64,000 bases of DNA, taken from NCBI RefSeq assembly GCF_000473085.1, contig NZ_AXBA01000004.1, positions 183,166 to 247,165 on the forward strand. The letters run 5' to 3'. The translations under genes were made by a program, and so were the position numbers. Positions 18,920-27,042 of the stretch are shown in pieces. This stretch comes from Azorhizobium doebereinerae UFLA1-100 (lineage in GTDB: Bacteria; Pseudomonadota; Alphaproteobacteria; Rhizobiales; Xanthobacteraceae). Under the pieces are notes generated by a model, which saw only the letters and a program-made list of their open reading frames with translations, was not told where the DNA came from and did not search any database. The number at the start of each line of letters is the position of its first letter. The first letter of the stretch is position 1.

Positions 18920-20119
18920 ATGGACGCCTTCATCGTCGATTACATGCGCACGCCCTTCGGCCGCTACGGTGGCGCCCTCGCGCCGGTGCGCCCGGACGAC
19001 CTGGCGGCGGTGCCGCTGCGCGCGCTTTTGGCGCGCAACGCCGGGCTCGATCCGGAGGCCGTTGACGAGGTGATCCTCGGCTGCGCCAACCAGGCGGGCG
19101 AGGACAATCGCAACGTGGCCCGCATGGCGGTGCTGCTGGCCGGCCTGCCGGTCAGCGTGCCCGGCACCACGGTCAACCGGCTGTGCGGCTCGGGCCTCGA
19201 TGCCATCGCCATCGCCGCGCGGCAGATCAAGAGCGGCGAAGCCGACCTCATCATCGCCGGCGGCGTCGAATCCATGTCGCGCGCGCCGTTCGTCATGCCG
19301 AAGGCGGAATCCGCCTTCTCGCGCCAGGCGGAGATTTACGACACCACCATCGGCTGGCGCTTCGTCAATGCGAAGATGAAGGCCGCCTACGGCGTCGATT
19401 CCATGCCGGAGACGGGGGAGAATGTGGCCGCCGACTTCCATGTCTCGCGTGCCGACCAGGACGGCTTCGCTTTGCGCAGCCAGCACCGCGCGGCGGCCGC
19501 CCAGGCGGCGGGCCTCTTCGCGCAGGAGATCCAGCCGGTGGAGATCGCCGGGCGCAAGGGCACCGTGACGGTCGCCGCCGACGAGCACATCCGCGCCGAC
19601 ACCACGCTGGAGGGCCTCGCCAGGCTCGGCACGCCCTTCCGCGCCGGCGGCACGGTCACCGCCGGCAATGCCTCGGGGGTGAATGACGGCGCGGCGGCCC
19701 TGCTGATCGCCTCCGCCGCCGCCTGCGCGCGCTGGAACCTGACGCCGCTCGCCCGCGTCAGCGGCGGGGCGACGGCGGGCGTGCCGCCGCGCATCATGGG
19801 CTTCGGCCCGGCGCCGGCCACGCGCAAGCTGCTGGCCCGGCTCGGGCTGGCCATGGGCGACATCGATCTCGTGGAGCTGAACGAGGCCTTCGCCAGCCAG
19901 GCGCTGGCCGTCACCCGCGACCTCGGCCTGCCGGACGATGCGGATTTCGTCAATCCGAACGGCGGGGCGATCGCGCTCGGCCATCCGCTCGGCGCCTCGG
20001 GCGCGCGGCTCGCCGGCACGGCGGCGCTGGAGCTGAAGCGCCGGGGCGGGCGCCGCGCGCTCGCCACCATGTGCATCGGCGTCGGCCAGGGCATCGCGCT
20101 GGCGATCGAAGCGGCCTGA
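18920..20119 (+). CDS. pcaF: 3-oxoadipyl-CoA thiolase
   Basis: Thiolase of 399 aa that cleaves 3-oxoadipyl-CoA to acetyl-CoA and succinyl-CoA. The acyl-carrier cysteine is in [11 protein letters not shown] near residue 89. [11 protein letters not shown] is the PcaF-type signature, the catalytic His is in [16 protein letters not shown] and the second Cys is in TMCIGVGQG. Genomic order after pcaIJ makes the assignment firm, although general acetyl-CoA acetyltransferases look alike. It ends convergently with an IclR gene over a GC-rich hairpin. Confidence 0.9.
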   Translation: MDAFIVDYMRTPFGRYGGALAPVRPDDLAAVPLRALLARNAGLDPEAVDEVILGCANQAGEDNRNVARMAVLLAGLPVSVPGTTVNRLCGSGLDAIAIAARQIKSGEADLIIAGGVESMSRAPFVMPKAESAFSRQAEIYDTTIGWRFVNAKMKAAYGVDSMPETGENVAADFHVSRADQDGFALRSQHRAAAAQAAGLFAQEIQPVEIAGRKGTVTVAADEHIRADTTLEGLARLGTPFRAGGTVTAGNASGVNDGAAALLIASAAACARWNLTPLARVSGGATAGVPPRIMGFGPAPATRKLLARLGLAMGDIDLVELNEAFASQALAVTRDLGLPDDADFVNPNGGAIALGHPLGASGARLAGTAALELKRRGGRRALATMCIGVGQGIALAIEAA

Positions 20120-20149
20120 GCGCGGCGCGGCCGCGCCAAGCGTGGTCCG

Positions 20150-20172
20150 GAGCGGGCGGCCGACGCCCGCTC
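20150..20172. terminator. GC-rich hairpin between convergent genes
   Basis: A 9-bp perfect stem (GAGCGGGCG pairs with CGCCCGCTC) with a GCCGA loop lies between pcaF and the IclR gene and reaches the IclR stop codon. It has no T run, so its strength as a terminator is uncertain. Confidence 0.45.
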
Positions 20173-20917
20173 AGCGGAACACGTCGTCGATGGCGGTGGC
20201 GGCGTGGCGGAGCGCGTCCGCGAGGTGCGGGTGCTGCCCGGCATAGCGCGCCTCGGGCATGACGATGGAGAGCGCGTAGCGCTCCGGCGTCTGCGTCTCC
20301 AGGGTGATGCCGATGCCGCAGACGCCGTCGAGATGCTCGCAGACGTCGTGCGCGAGGCCGGCCGCGCGAATCGCCGCCAGATCCCGCAGCAGGGCCTTGA
20401 GGGTGCGGACGGTGTGGTCGGTGCGCTGCTCCCAGGGCATGGCGAGCCGGCGCTCCACCTCCGCATCGCTCATCGCCGCCAGCAACGCCTTGCCATGGGC
20501 GGTGCAATAGAGCGGCAGGGCCGAGCCCACCGGCGTCACCACGCGCAATTCCCGGTCCGAGGCCACCTGGTCCACCAGCACCGCGTGGGTGCCGCGCAGC
20601 ACGGAGAGATTGACCGTCTCGTGCGTGGCGCGGCCCAGCGCCTCGATATGCGGGCGCGCCACCCCGGCCACGTCCAGGAACGCGGCGCCGGCGAGGCGGG
20701 TGATGGCCGGGCCGAGGCGGAAGCGGCCATCGACGCCCAGCGCGAGCTGCTGCGCCTGCAAGGCGGTGACAAGGCGCTGGACCGTGGTGCGCGGCAGCTC
20801 GGTGGCGCGCGCCAGGGCGGCGAGGGTCAGGCCCTCGCTCTGCCCCTCCAGGGCGCGCAGCACCGCCGCCGCGCGGGCGATCACCTGCCCGCTGTTGAGG
20901 TCCTTGTCCTGTTCCAC
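20171..20917 (-). CDS. IclR-family transcriptional regulator
   Basis: Regulator of 248 aa. The GTG at 20917 is chosen because GGAGAGGA lies five bases upstream; a TTG at 20956 would extend it. The winged helix includes [29 protein letters not shown], and the effector domain includes [16 protein letters not shown] and [10 protein letters not shown]. It lies downstream of, and on the same strand as, the MFS and amidohydrolase genes, 63 bp after the latter, and probably controls them or belongs to their operon. No IclR-type palindrome like that of the pca region is obvious next to it. Confidence 0.85.
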   Translation of the reverse strand: MEQDKDLNSGQVIARAAAVLRALEGQSEGLTLAALARATELPRTTVQRLVTALQAQQLALGVDGRFRLGPAITRLAGAAFLDVAGVARPHIEALGRATHETVNLSVLRGTHAVLVDQVASDRELRVVTPVGSALPLYCTAHGKALLAAMSDAEVERRLAMPWEQRTDHTVRTLKALLRDLAAIRAAGLAHDVCEHLDGVCGIGITLETQTPERYALSIVMPEARYAGQHPHLADALRHAATAIDDVFR

Positions 20918-20980
20918 CCGCGTCCTCTCCTGCTCCGGCCGGGCACGCAACGCCAAGGCCGGGGCGGCGTCAAGCCGGCG

Positions 20981-22084
20981 CTACCGGGTGATCCGCAAGA
21001 GCGCGGCGGCGTTGCCGGAGGCCACCGCCTGCCGCTCCGCCGCGCTCGCGCCCGCATGGTCCATCCAGTCGCACGCCACCTTGCTGTCCTCGAACGGATA
21101 GTCGATGGAGAACATGACGTTGCGCGGGCCGATGGCGTCCAGCGCGCAGCGCAGCGCCGAATCGGAGAACACGCCCGAGGTGGTGATGAAGACGTTGTCG
21201 CGGATATAGTCCGAGGGCTTCCGGCGCAGCGTGTAGCGCTGGTTGCTGATGGGGAAGCGGCTGTCGAGGCGCGAGGGCTGGATCGGCAGCGTCTCGCCCA
21301 TGTGGCCGAGGATGATGCGCGCGTCGGTGTGGCGGTCGAAGGTGCCGCGGAAGATCAGCCGCAGCGCGTGGGTGCAGGTCTCCGCCGCCCAGCTCCAGGT
21401 CGGTCCCCACAATTCGGGATGGTCGGCATAGGCCGGCGCCATGGCGGGCGGGTTGCCCGGATGGATGTAGACGGCGGCCTTGAGCGCGGCCACCCGCTCC
21501 CAGAACACCTCGTAGCGGGGCTCGTCCAGATAGGCGCCGTTGGTCTCGCCGTTCACCAGCGCGCCCTGCATGCCGAGGTCGCGCATGCAGCGCTCCAGCT
21601 CGTCCGCCGCCGCGCGGGGATCCTGCAAGGCGAGATGGGCGAAGCCGCCGTAGCGGCGCGGCTGCTTCTGCATCTCCTTGGCCAGCCGGTCGTTGGCCGA
21701 GGCGGCGAGGCGCACCGCCTTGGCGGTGTCGGGCTCGATCTGCACGCCGGGGCCGGAGATGGACAGCACCGACATGTCCACGCCGTTGGCGTCCATGGTG
21801 GCGAGGCGGCGCTCGCCGAAATCGGACAGGATCGGCACCACCTTGTCGAACAGGTCGGGCCGGATGTTCTGCTTGGTCTCGGCCAGGTAGTCGATGAAAT
21901 CGGGGAAGATGATGTGCTCTTCCAGGGCGATCTTGCCGACCCGCCCGGCGGCGGGGGCAGGCGGGGCGTGGGCGGGCGCGGCGGATCCGGCATCGGCGGC
22001 GAGGGCGTGGCCGGCGAGCGCCGTTGCGCCGAGGGCGCCGGCCACGCCGAGCACCTGCCGGCGGGAGGGGATGGACTTGGGCAT
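20981..22084 (-). CDS. Tat-exported amidohydrolase, gamma-resorcylate decarboxylase-like
   Basis: Metal-dependent TIM-barrel protein of 367 aa. The N-terminus carries a twin-arginine signal (SRRQVLG near residues 7-13, then AGALGATALAGHALA), predicting folded export to the periplasm. The mature part begins GKIALEEHIIFPDFIDYL, the ExH metal motif of the ACMSD/resorcylate decarboxylase branch. VYIHPGNPP, LGHMGETLP and the catalytic Asp in SIDYPFEDSK follow. Its ATG directly follows the MFS stop codon, with AGGAGACCGC just upstream, so translation is coupled. Export is unusual for this branch; the substrate is probably an aromatic acid. Confidence 0.82.
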   Translation of the reverse strand: MPKSIPSRRQVLGVAGALGATALAGHALAADAGSAAPAHAPPAPAAGRVGKIALEEHIIFPDFIDYLAETKQNIRPDLFDKVVPILSDFGERRLATMDANGVDMSVLSISGPGVQIEPDTAKAVRLAASANDRLAKEMQKQPRRYGGFAHLALQDPRAAADELERCMRDLGMQGALVNGETNGAYLDEPRYEVFWERVAALKAAVYIHPGNPPAMAPAYADHPELWGPTWSWAAETCTHALRLIFRGTFDRHTDARIILGHMGETLPIQPSRLDSRFPISNQRYTLRRKPSDYIRDNVFITTSGVFSDSALRCALDAIGPRNVMFSIDYPFEDSKVACDWMDHAGASAAERQAVASGNAAALLRITR

Positions 22085-23248
22085 CTAGCGGTCTCCTGGT
22101 GAAGCGGCGATCAGCCGGCGGGCGGGGCGCAGGCGGGCGTAAAGATGGGCGGACGCGACCAGCGCGGCGAGCAGGATGGCGAGCGCGAACCCCGTGCCGG
22201 GCGCGCCGGGCAGGCGCTCGGCGAAGGCGGCGAGGAACTGGCCGAGAAACAGCGACAGGGCCAGGGCGGCGAGCTGCCGGCCAAGCTCGCCCGGCGCGCT
22301 GGTCTCGATCACATGGTGGTTGAGCAGCGGCACGGATAGGCCGAAGCCACAGCCCATCAGCGCCCCGCCCGCCACCCGCGCGGCCAGCGGCAGTTCGCCG
22401 GTGAACAGCGCGAAGGCGGCGGCATAGCAGGCGAAGGCGAGCGCATAGACGCCATGGTGCCCGAGCCCGCGCACGAGGCGCGGCATCTGCGAGGCGGCGC
22501 AGACCGCCACCAGCGAGGTGAAGGACAGGAACAGGCCGATGCCGGCGCTGTCCAGCCCCGCCGTGCCGAGCCGGACGGGCAGGCCGAGCACGCCGATGAA
22601 GAAGATCAGCATGGCGGCGGTGGCGGTGGCCAGCAGGCCCAGCGGCCGGCGCACGGGCCCCGTTGGATGGTCCGCCCGCGCCGCGCCCGCGCCCGGCCGC
22701 GGCAGCCGGGCGAGCTGGAGGCCGAGCAGCGGCCAGGCCAGCAGATAGAGCAGGAAGGGGGCGCGCCAGTCCAGGGTGGCGAGCCAGCCGCCGAGCGCCA
22801 GGAAGACGACGCCGCCCAGTTCGATGGCCATGCCCTGGCGCGCGATCATGCGCAGGCGCGCCGCCGGCTCGCGCCACAGCCGCGCGATCAGGGTGGTGCC
22901 GCCGGTCATCACGCAGGCGGTGGCGAGGCCCAGCAGCAGGCGGTCGAGATAGACCGGCGCCGGGCCATGCAGCAGCGGCCCCGCCGCGCCGAGCAGGCCG
23001 TAGGCGGCAAGGCCCATGGCGAGGGTGAGATAGGCGCCGTGCCGGTCGATCAGCCGTCCGGCCAGCGGGCTGCCCAGGATCACGCCCAGCGCCGGCAGCG
23101 TCACCAGCCAGCCGGGGCTGCCCACCTTCAGCCCGGCCGCCGCCTGCTCGACGCCTGGCACGATCACGCACCCCACCATGATGGTGAGGCAGGCGACGAG
23201 CAGGAGCAGGACGGCGGCGAGCGGCGAGGGATGGGGCGCGTCGGGCAT
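22085..23248 (-). CDS. MFS transporter
   Basis: Twelve-helix-type major facilitator of 387 aa from the ATG at 23248. The first helix is LAAVLLLLVACLTIMVGCVIV. The loop 2-3 motif is SPLAGRLIDRHGAY, close to the family GXXXDRXGR. Further hydrophobic segments extend to YLLAWPLLGLQLARLP, and there is a second bundle from about residue 200. It precedes the exported amidohydrolase in one operon, suggesting uptake of that enzyme's product or efflux of its substrate. Two TetR-type palindromes lie 7 and 27 bp upstream of the start. Confidence 0.88.
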   Translation of the reverse strand: MPDAPHPSPLAAVLLLLVACLTIMVGCVIVPGVEQAAAGLKVGSPGWLVTLPALGVILGSPLAGRLIDRHGAYLTLAMGLAAYGLLGAAGPLLHGPAPVYLDRLLLGLATACVMTGGTTLIARLWREPAARLRMIARQGMAIELGGVVFLALGGWLATLDWRAPFLLYLLAWPLLGLQLARLPRPGAGAARADHPTGPVRRPLGLLATATAAMLIFFIGVLGLPVRLGTAGLDSAGIGLFLSFTSLVAVCAASQMPRLVRGLGHHGVYALAFACYAAAFALFTGELPLAARVAGGALMGCGFGLSVPLLNHHVIETSAPGELGRQLAALALSLFLGQFLAAFAERLPGAPGTGFALAILLAALVASAHLYARLRPARRLIAASPGDR

Positions 23249-23254
23249 AAAATA

Positions 23255-23287
23255 ACCGTTAGTCGGTCGTTGTGACCGTTGTTCGGT
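23255..23287. promoter_or_regulatory. Doubled TetR-type operator upstream of the MFS gene
   Basis: Two 13-bp palindromes of the form ACCG-N5-CGGT, ACCGTTAGTCGGT at 23255-23267 and ACCGTTGTTCGGT at 23275-23287, begin exactly 20 bp apart, about two helical turns. Each half site is typical of TetR-family operators. No TetR gene is found anywhere in the window, so the regulator must act in trans if this is real. Confidence 0.6.
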
Positions 23288-23345
23288 TATGCGCCGGGAC
23301 GCGGCATTCGTCAACGCCCGGCGCCTGCGGGGCGTCGGACGCGAA

Positions 23346-23375
23346 AAAGGCGGCTCCGCGCAGCGGGCCGCCTTT
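23346..23375 (-). terminator. Rho-independent terminator after the TctA gene
   Basis: A 9-bp stem (AAAGGCGGC pairs with GCCGCCTTT) with an inner CCGC/GCGG pairing is followed on the minus strand by further T residues (five in all). It lies 28 bp past the TctA stop and ends that operon. Confidence 0.7.
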
Positions 23376-23402
23376 CCTGAGGTCGCGAAGGTGCCGGCGG
23401 GG

Positions 23403-24788
23403 CTAGCCTGTGATGAGCTTGGTGAGCGCCGGGACGGTGAGGACGGCGGTGTAATAGCCCATGAACTGCACGCCGGTGTTGAAGCCGAGCACGCGGTAGA
23501 GCAGGCCGCCGACGAGGCCCATGGCGACGATGACCATGAGGCCCAGCAACTGGCCCTCCCACACGCCGATCACCATGACCAGGCCGACGAAGGTGGCGAT
23601 GATCGCCTCATGGCTGATGCGCCGCGAGACGAAGGCCGCCGCCACGCGGGCGTAGTTCATGGCGAACGGATAGGCCACCAGCGCCGCGATGAACACCGCC
23701 AAGAGGCCGTAGCCGAGGAACTGCCAGGGGGTCATCAGCGTGTGCAGGTTGACGATCTGCCCGCCGGGGCCGTCCACCATGAAGCGCGGCGGGGCGTTGA
23801 ACAGCGGCGCCGCCGGGCCCGCCGCCACCGGGGAGAGCGGCAGGCCGAAGGCGATGAGCGGGATCAGCGCCTCGGCGATATAGGTGGATTCGGTCACGCC
23901 GTTGCGCACCGCCAGAACCGTGGTGAGCCGGTGATAAGCATGCTTGATGCGCGCCCCCACCACCTCGCCCATGATCACCGTCATGGCCACCGGGCTGAAC
24001 ACGAAGGTGGCGCTGGTCACCGCCGCCGCGCCCGTGGTCCAGGCCAACTGCGCGCGGTCGAGCACCTTGAACGGGTTGGGGAAATAGCCGCCCCACGCCT
24101 TCACGTCGGGGGCCAGCGAGAAGCGGCGCGGGCCGTCGCGGTGCATGCGCCCGCGCTCGATCGGCGAGAGCACCGAGAACAAATCGGCCACCAGCGGCCC
24201 GATGGCGATGCCGAGGAAGTAGCTGACGCCGAGCTTCACGCCGAACTTGGCGGTGAAGGTCTGCAACGCCACCACCAGCAGCACGAACGGCACCAGCGCG
24301 AACACCGAGGCCCACTTGCCGGCGGAAAAGTAGGCGATCAGCAGCGCGGCGCCGAGGAAGATCCAGGGGGCGGCGGTGGTGATCATCTGCCCGAACGGCG
24401 CCAGCAGCAGCGCGAAGCCCACCGAGAGCGGCACCGCGATCACCGCCGCGATCAGGCCGCCGGAGATCATCTTGCGCAGCGCGATGTGCGGCACGCCGAG
24501 ATTGCGCAAGGCGGTGGCCTGTTGCAGCAGCGGCACCGCCATGGTGTCGCCGGGAATGCCCAGCAAGGCGGTGGGCACCGCGTGCGTCATGTGCTTGGAC
24601 ACGGCGGCGGCGAGCCAGAAGGTGAACACGCCCACCGGCGGCACGCCCAGCAGCACCACCAGCAGGGTCACCGGGGCGATGGTGGTGGTCTCGTCGGTGC
24701 CGGAGACGAGGCCGATGAGCGAGAAGGCGACGGCGCCGGCGACGCCCATGCCCAGCGCGACGAGAATATCGTAGAGAAGCCCGTCCAT
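23403..24788 (-). CDS. TctA-family tripartite transporter large permease
   Basis: Large membrane protein of 461 aa of the tricarboxylate-transporter TctA family. It starts MDGLLYDILVALGMGV and has the repeated family motif HAVPTALLGIPGDTMAVPLL, with a second glycine/proline-rich repeat near AFGLPLSPVAAGPAAP. It has about twelve hydrophobic segments. The gene follows a small two-helix protein gene by 1 bp. No TctC periplasmic receptor is present nearby, so the system either borrows one or is atypical. Because the HMG-CoA genes adjoin, mevalonate or a related C5-C6 acid is a reasonable but untested substrate. Confidence 0.85.
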   Translation of the reverse strand: MDGLLYDILVALGMGVAGAVAFSLIGLVSGTDETTTIAPVTLLVVLLGVPPVGVFTFWLAAAVSKHMTHAVPTALLGIPGDTMAVPLLQQATALRNLGVPHIALRKMISGGLIAAVIAVPLSVGFALLLAPFGQMITTAAPWIFLGAALLIAYFSAGKWASVFALVPFVLLVVALQTFTAKFGVKLGVSYFLGIAIGPLVADLFSVLSPIERGRMHRDGPRRFSLAPDVKAWGGYFPNPFKVLDRAQLAWTTGAAAVTSATFVFSPVAMTVIMGEVVGARIKHAYHRLTTVLAVRNGVTESTYIAEALIPLIAFGLPLSPVAAGPAAPLFNAPPRFMVDGPGGQIVNLHTLMTPWQFLGYGLLAVFIAALVAYPFAMNYARVAAAFVSRRISHEAIIATFVGLVMVIGVWEGQLLGLMVIVAMGLVGGLLYRVLGFNTGVQFMGYYTAVLTVPALTKLITG

Positions 24789-24789
24789 C

Positions 24790-25299
24790 TCATGCCCCCT
24801 TGGTGGCGGCCTGGGGCCGGCTGGCGGTTTGCGCGACGTCGCCGTCATAGGACGCGAACAAATCGTAGAGGCCGAGCTCCTTCATCTCGGCGGCCACTTC
24901 CGGCGGCAGATCGGCGACGCTGCCGATGCTGCCGGTCTCGCCGGCGAGCTGCTCCAAGGCGGCGATGCGCCAGGCCGGATCGGCTGCGGTCTCCAGCACC
25001 TCGCGCTTGGGGGCGAACAGGCGGGCGCAGATCACGCCGCTGACGAGGCAGCCGACGAGGCCCACCAGCATGGCATAGGCCTGGCCCACCGCCGCCACGG
25101 CGATGAAGCCGGCGAAGATGCGGGCGGCGACGAGATAGGTGCCGAGGCTGACGGCGGCGCCGATCACCACCGCGGCGGCGAGGTGGCGCAGGTCCACCAC
25201 GTCGCCCCAGACCTCGGCCAGATGGCCGGCGGGGCGGGTGCGCGATGGCGGGGCCGGGGGTCGCGCGAGCGACGGATGTGGCGTGGATGCTCCTTGCAC
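24790..25299 (-). CDS. Small membrane protein paired with the TctA permease
   Basis: Protein of 169 aa from a GTG start (25299) with GGGAGGA and AGGA upstream. It contains two hydrophobic segments (AAAVVIGAAVSLGTYLVAARIFAGFIAVAAVG and AYAMLVGLVGCLVSGVICARLF) and a long acidic/Ala-rich cytoplasmic tail. TctB subunits usually have four helices, so this is at most a reduced TctB analogue. Tight linkage to the TctA gene supports a role in the same transporter. I do not recognise a named family. Confidence 0.65.
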   Translation of the reverse strand: MQGASTPHPSLARPPAPPSRTRPAGHLAEVWGDVVDLRHLAAAVVIGAAVSLGTYLVAARIFAGFIAVAAVGQAYAMLVGLVGCLVSGVICARLFAPKREVLETAADPAWRIAALEQLAGETGSIGSVADLPPEVAAEMKELGLYDLFASYDGDVAQTASRPQAATKGA

Positions 25300-25368
25300 G
25301 TCTGGTCCTGATCCTCCCTGTGCGGTGTCTTATGCTTTTTGGCGTCGGGCGCACGTTGGCGGCGTGCG

Positions 25369-25402
25369 CGGCGGCGGCATCGGTTGCGCGATGCCGCCGC
25401 CG
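25369..25402. repeat. Inverted repeat 1 in the 276-bp gap
   Basis: GCGGCGGCAT at 25371-25380 pairs with ATGCCGCCGC at 25391-25400. Two more base pairs at the base give a 12-bp stem over a 10-nt loop. It lies upstream of the small TctA-linked gene and could be part of its leader. Confidence 0.5.
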
Positions 25403-25441
25403 TATCGGTGTGGCCCGTGCGGGCTCGGGTTCCGGCCGTGC

Positions 25442-25469
25442 GCCGGCGGACGTTGGCGGGTCCGCCGGC
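25442..25469. repeat. Inverted repeat 2
   Basis: GCCGGCGGAC pairs perfectly with GTCCGCCGGC across an 8-nt loop. It is the middle of three consecutive perfect stems between the HMG-CoA reductase and TctA genes. Confidence 0.5.
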
Positions 25470-25473
25470 AGGC

Positions 25474-25505
25474 TTGAGCGCGGGCGTGCGGGCGCCCGCG
25501 CTCAA
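25474..25505. repeat. Inverted repeat 3
   Basis: TTGAGCGCGGGCG pairs perfectly with CGCCCGCGCTCAA (13 bp) around TGCGGG. It is the most stable stem of the gap and stands 11 bp from the palindromic 50-bp repeat. It lacks a T tract on the minus strand, so a role as terminator for the reductase gene is only possible. Confidence 0.55.
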
Positions 25506-25516
25506 TTAGGGGCGCT

Positions 25517-25566
25517 AGAGCCTGATCCGTTCGGGTTGAATCAACCTGAACGGTGAATCAGTCTCT
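25517..25566. repeat. 50-bp palindromic dispersed repeat, copy 1
   Basis: A 50-bp unit that begins AGAGCCTGATCC and ends GAATCAGTCTCT, with an almost perfect 13-bp inverted repeat in the middle (CCGTTC...GAACGG). A second copy with 46 of 50 identical positions is at 29612-29661. It lies 9 bp beyond the reductase stop codon. Confidence 0.75.
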
Positions 25567-25575
25567 GAACGTGCG

Positions 25576-26895
25576 CTAGCCGCGCAGGCGGGCGAGGATC
25601 TCCTTCGCCCGGTCGGTGCGCACGTCGTGCGCCTGCGCCAGCTCGGCGGCGACATGATCGATCTCCGCGCCCACGGCGCCGGCGACGATGGCGATGTTGC
25701 GGGCATGCAGGGCCATGTGGCCGCGCTGGATGCCCTCGGTCGCCAGCGCCCGCAGCGCCGCCATGTTCTGGGCGAGGCCCACCGCCACGGTGACTTCCGC
25801 CAGTTCCTGCGCGCTCGTCACCTTCAGCACCCTGAGCGCCGCCTGGGCGGCCGGATGGGTCTTGGTGGCGCCGCCCACGAGGCCGACGGCCATGGGCATT
25901 TCCAGCGTGCCGACGAGGCGCCCCTGCGTATCCATCTCCCAGGTGGAGAGCGAGGTGTAGAGACCGCTGCGCGCCGCATAGGCATGGGCGCCGGCTTCCA
26001 CCGCCCGCCAGTCGTTGCCGGTGGCGACGATGACCGGGTCGATGCCGTTCATGATGCCCTTGTTGTGGGTGGCGGCGCGGTAGGGGTCGATGGCGGCCAG
26101 CTCGTAGGCGTCCAGGATGCCCTCGATCATGCGGCGGCCGCTGAAGTCCTTGGTGGCGAGCGCCGCCTCGGGGATGCAGACCCGGGCGCGGGCGAGGCGC
26201 AAATCGGCGAGGTTGGAAAGGATGCGCAGGCGCACCTGCCCGCCGGTCAGCTGCTCAATTGTGGGCGCCACGGCTTCCGCCATGGTGTTCACCGTGTTGG
26301 CGCCCATGGCGTCGCGCACGTCCACCACCAGGTGCAGCACCACCATGGGGCCGCGCCGGCTGTTCGGGAACACGTGGATCTCGATGTCCTTGCAGCCGCC
26401 GCCGAGGCCGATCAGCACCTTGTCGCGGGCATTGGCGAGATCGAGGATCTGCTGGCGCGCCGCCAGCAGCTTCAGGCGCGCGCCATAGGGGTCGGTGAGG
26501 CCGAGCACCTGCACCTGGGCGCGCATGACCGGCGCGGTGCTGGAGGTCTCGAAGCCGCCGTGGTCACGGGCGATGCGCGCCATGTAGGAGGCGGCGGCCA
26601 CCACCGAGGGCTCCTCCACCACCATGGGCACCAGATAGTCGCGGCCGTTGACCTGGAAATTGGTGGCGATGCCGAGCGGCAATTCGAACGTGCCGATGAC
26701 GTTCTCGATCATGCCGTTGGCGCGCTCGACGGGCAGGGCGCCCTTTTCCCCGAACACCGCCACGTCCTCGGCGCTCAGGCTCACCGCCTGGGCGAGGGCC
26801 GCCAGCCGCTCGGCCGGGGTCTTGTTGCGGTAGTTTTCGAGACGCGAATTGATCTGGCGCGAATTGATCTGCGGCGCGGACGACTGCGAGCTCAC
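25576..26895 (-). CDS. mvaA: Hydroxymethylglutaryl-CoA reductase, class II (degradative type)
   Basis: Class II HMG-CoA reductase of 439 aa. The GTG at 26895 is set by AAGGGAGG five bases upstream, and the length fits the roughly 430-aa bacterial enzymes. Motifs are [17 protein letters not shown] (containing the catalytic Glu), [37 protein letters not shown] and a C-terminal GHMALHARN with the catalytic His. Class II enzymes can run in the oxidative direction, converting mevalonate to HMG-CoA. No mevalonate kinase or other isoprenoid genes are near, while HMG-CoA lyase is, so catabolism is the better reading. It is divergent from the MocR gene. Confidence 0.93.
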   Translation of the reverse strand: MSSQSSAPQINSRQINSRLENYRNKTPAERLAALAQAVSLSAEDVAVFGEKGALPVERANGMIENVIGTFELPLGIATNFQVNGRDYLVPMVVEEPSVVAAASYMARIARDHGGFETSSTAPVMRAQVQVLGLTDPYGARLKLLAARQQILDLANARDKVLIGLGGGCKDIEIHVFPNSRRGPMVVLHLVVDVRDAMGANTVNTMAEAVAPTIEQLTGGQVRLRILSNLADLRLARARVCIPEAALATKDFSGRRMIEGILDAYELAAIDPYRAATHNKGIMNGIDPVIVATGNDWRAVEAGAHAYAARSGLYTSLSTWEMDTQGRLVGTLEMPMAVGLVGGATKTHPAAQAALRVLKVTSAQELAEVTVAVGLAQNMAALRALATEGIQRGHMALHARNIAIVAGAVGAEIDHVAAELAQAHDVRTDRAKEILARLRG

Positions 26896-26941
26896 GAGGC
26901 CTCCCTTTCCGGTTCTTGAATTCTTCATTGACGATGCGCGA

Positions 26942-27005
26942 AACTGTCCTAGCATTCAGGGGACAATCAAGGGACAGTTCGTCGGCGTTTTGCCATGACT
27001 GTCCC
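26942..27005. promoter_or_regulatory. Cluster of ACTGTCC/GGACAGT boxes (MocR operator candidate)
   Basis: Four related half sites lie between the divergent mvaA and MocR genes: AACTGTCC at 26942, GGGGACAA at 26959, GGGACAGTT at 26971 and ACTGTCCC at 26998. They form two inverted pairs. MocR proteins usually bind repeated half sites in their own divergent promoters, so autoregulation and control of mvaA are likely. Confidence 0.6.
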
Positions 27006-27042
27006 AATAAAAGGGCAGGGACGGTTGAAGGAGGAACGGCCG

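Noticed and set aside
20204..22102. Long plus-strand open frame opposite the IclR and amidohydrolase genes
   Set aside because: The translation is a low-complexity mix of His, Gly, Arg and Gln, the usual antisense shadow of GC-rich genes. The opposite strand holds proteins with clear motifs, signal and ribosome sites.
23289..25043. 584-codon plus-strand frame opposite the TctA genes
   Set aside because: His/Gly/Arg-rich with no domain. TctA on the other strand has strong family motifs and a terminator.
26838..26870. 15-bp tandem repeat in the N-terminus of HMG-CoA reductase
   Set aside because: It only duplicates a short QINSR peptide in a variable leader before the catalytic domain and seems to have no functional meaning.
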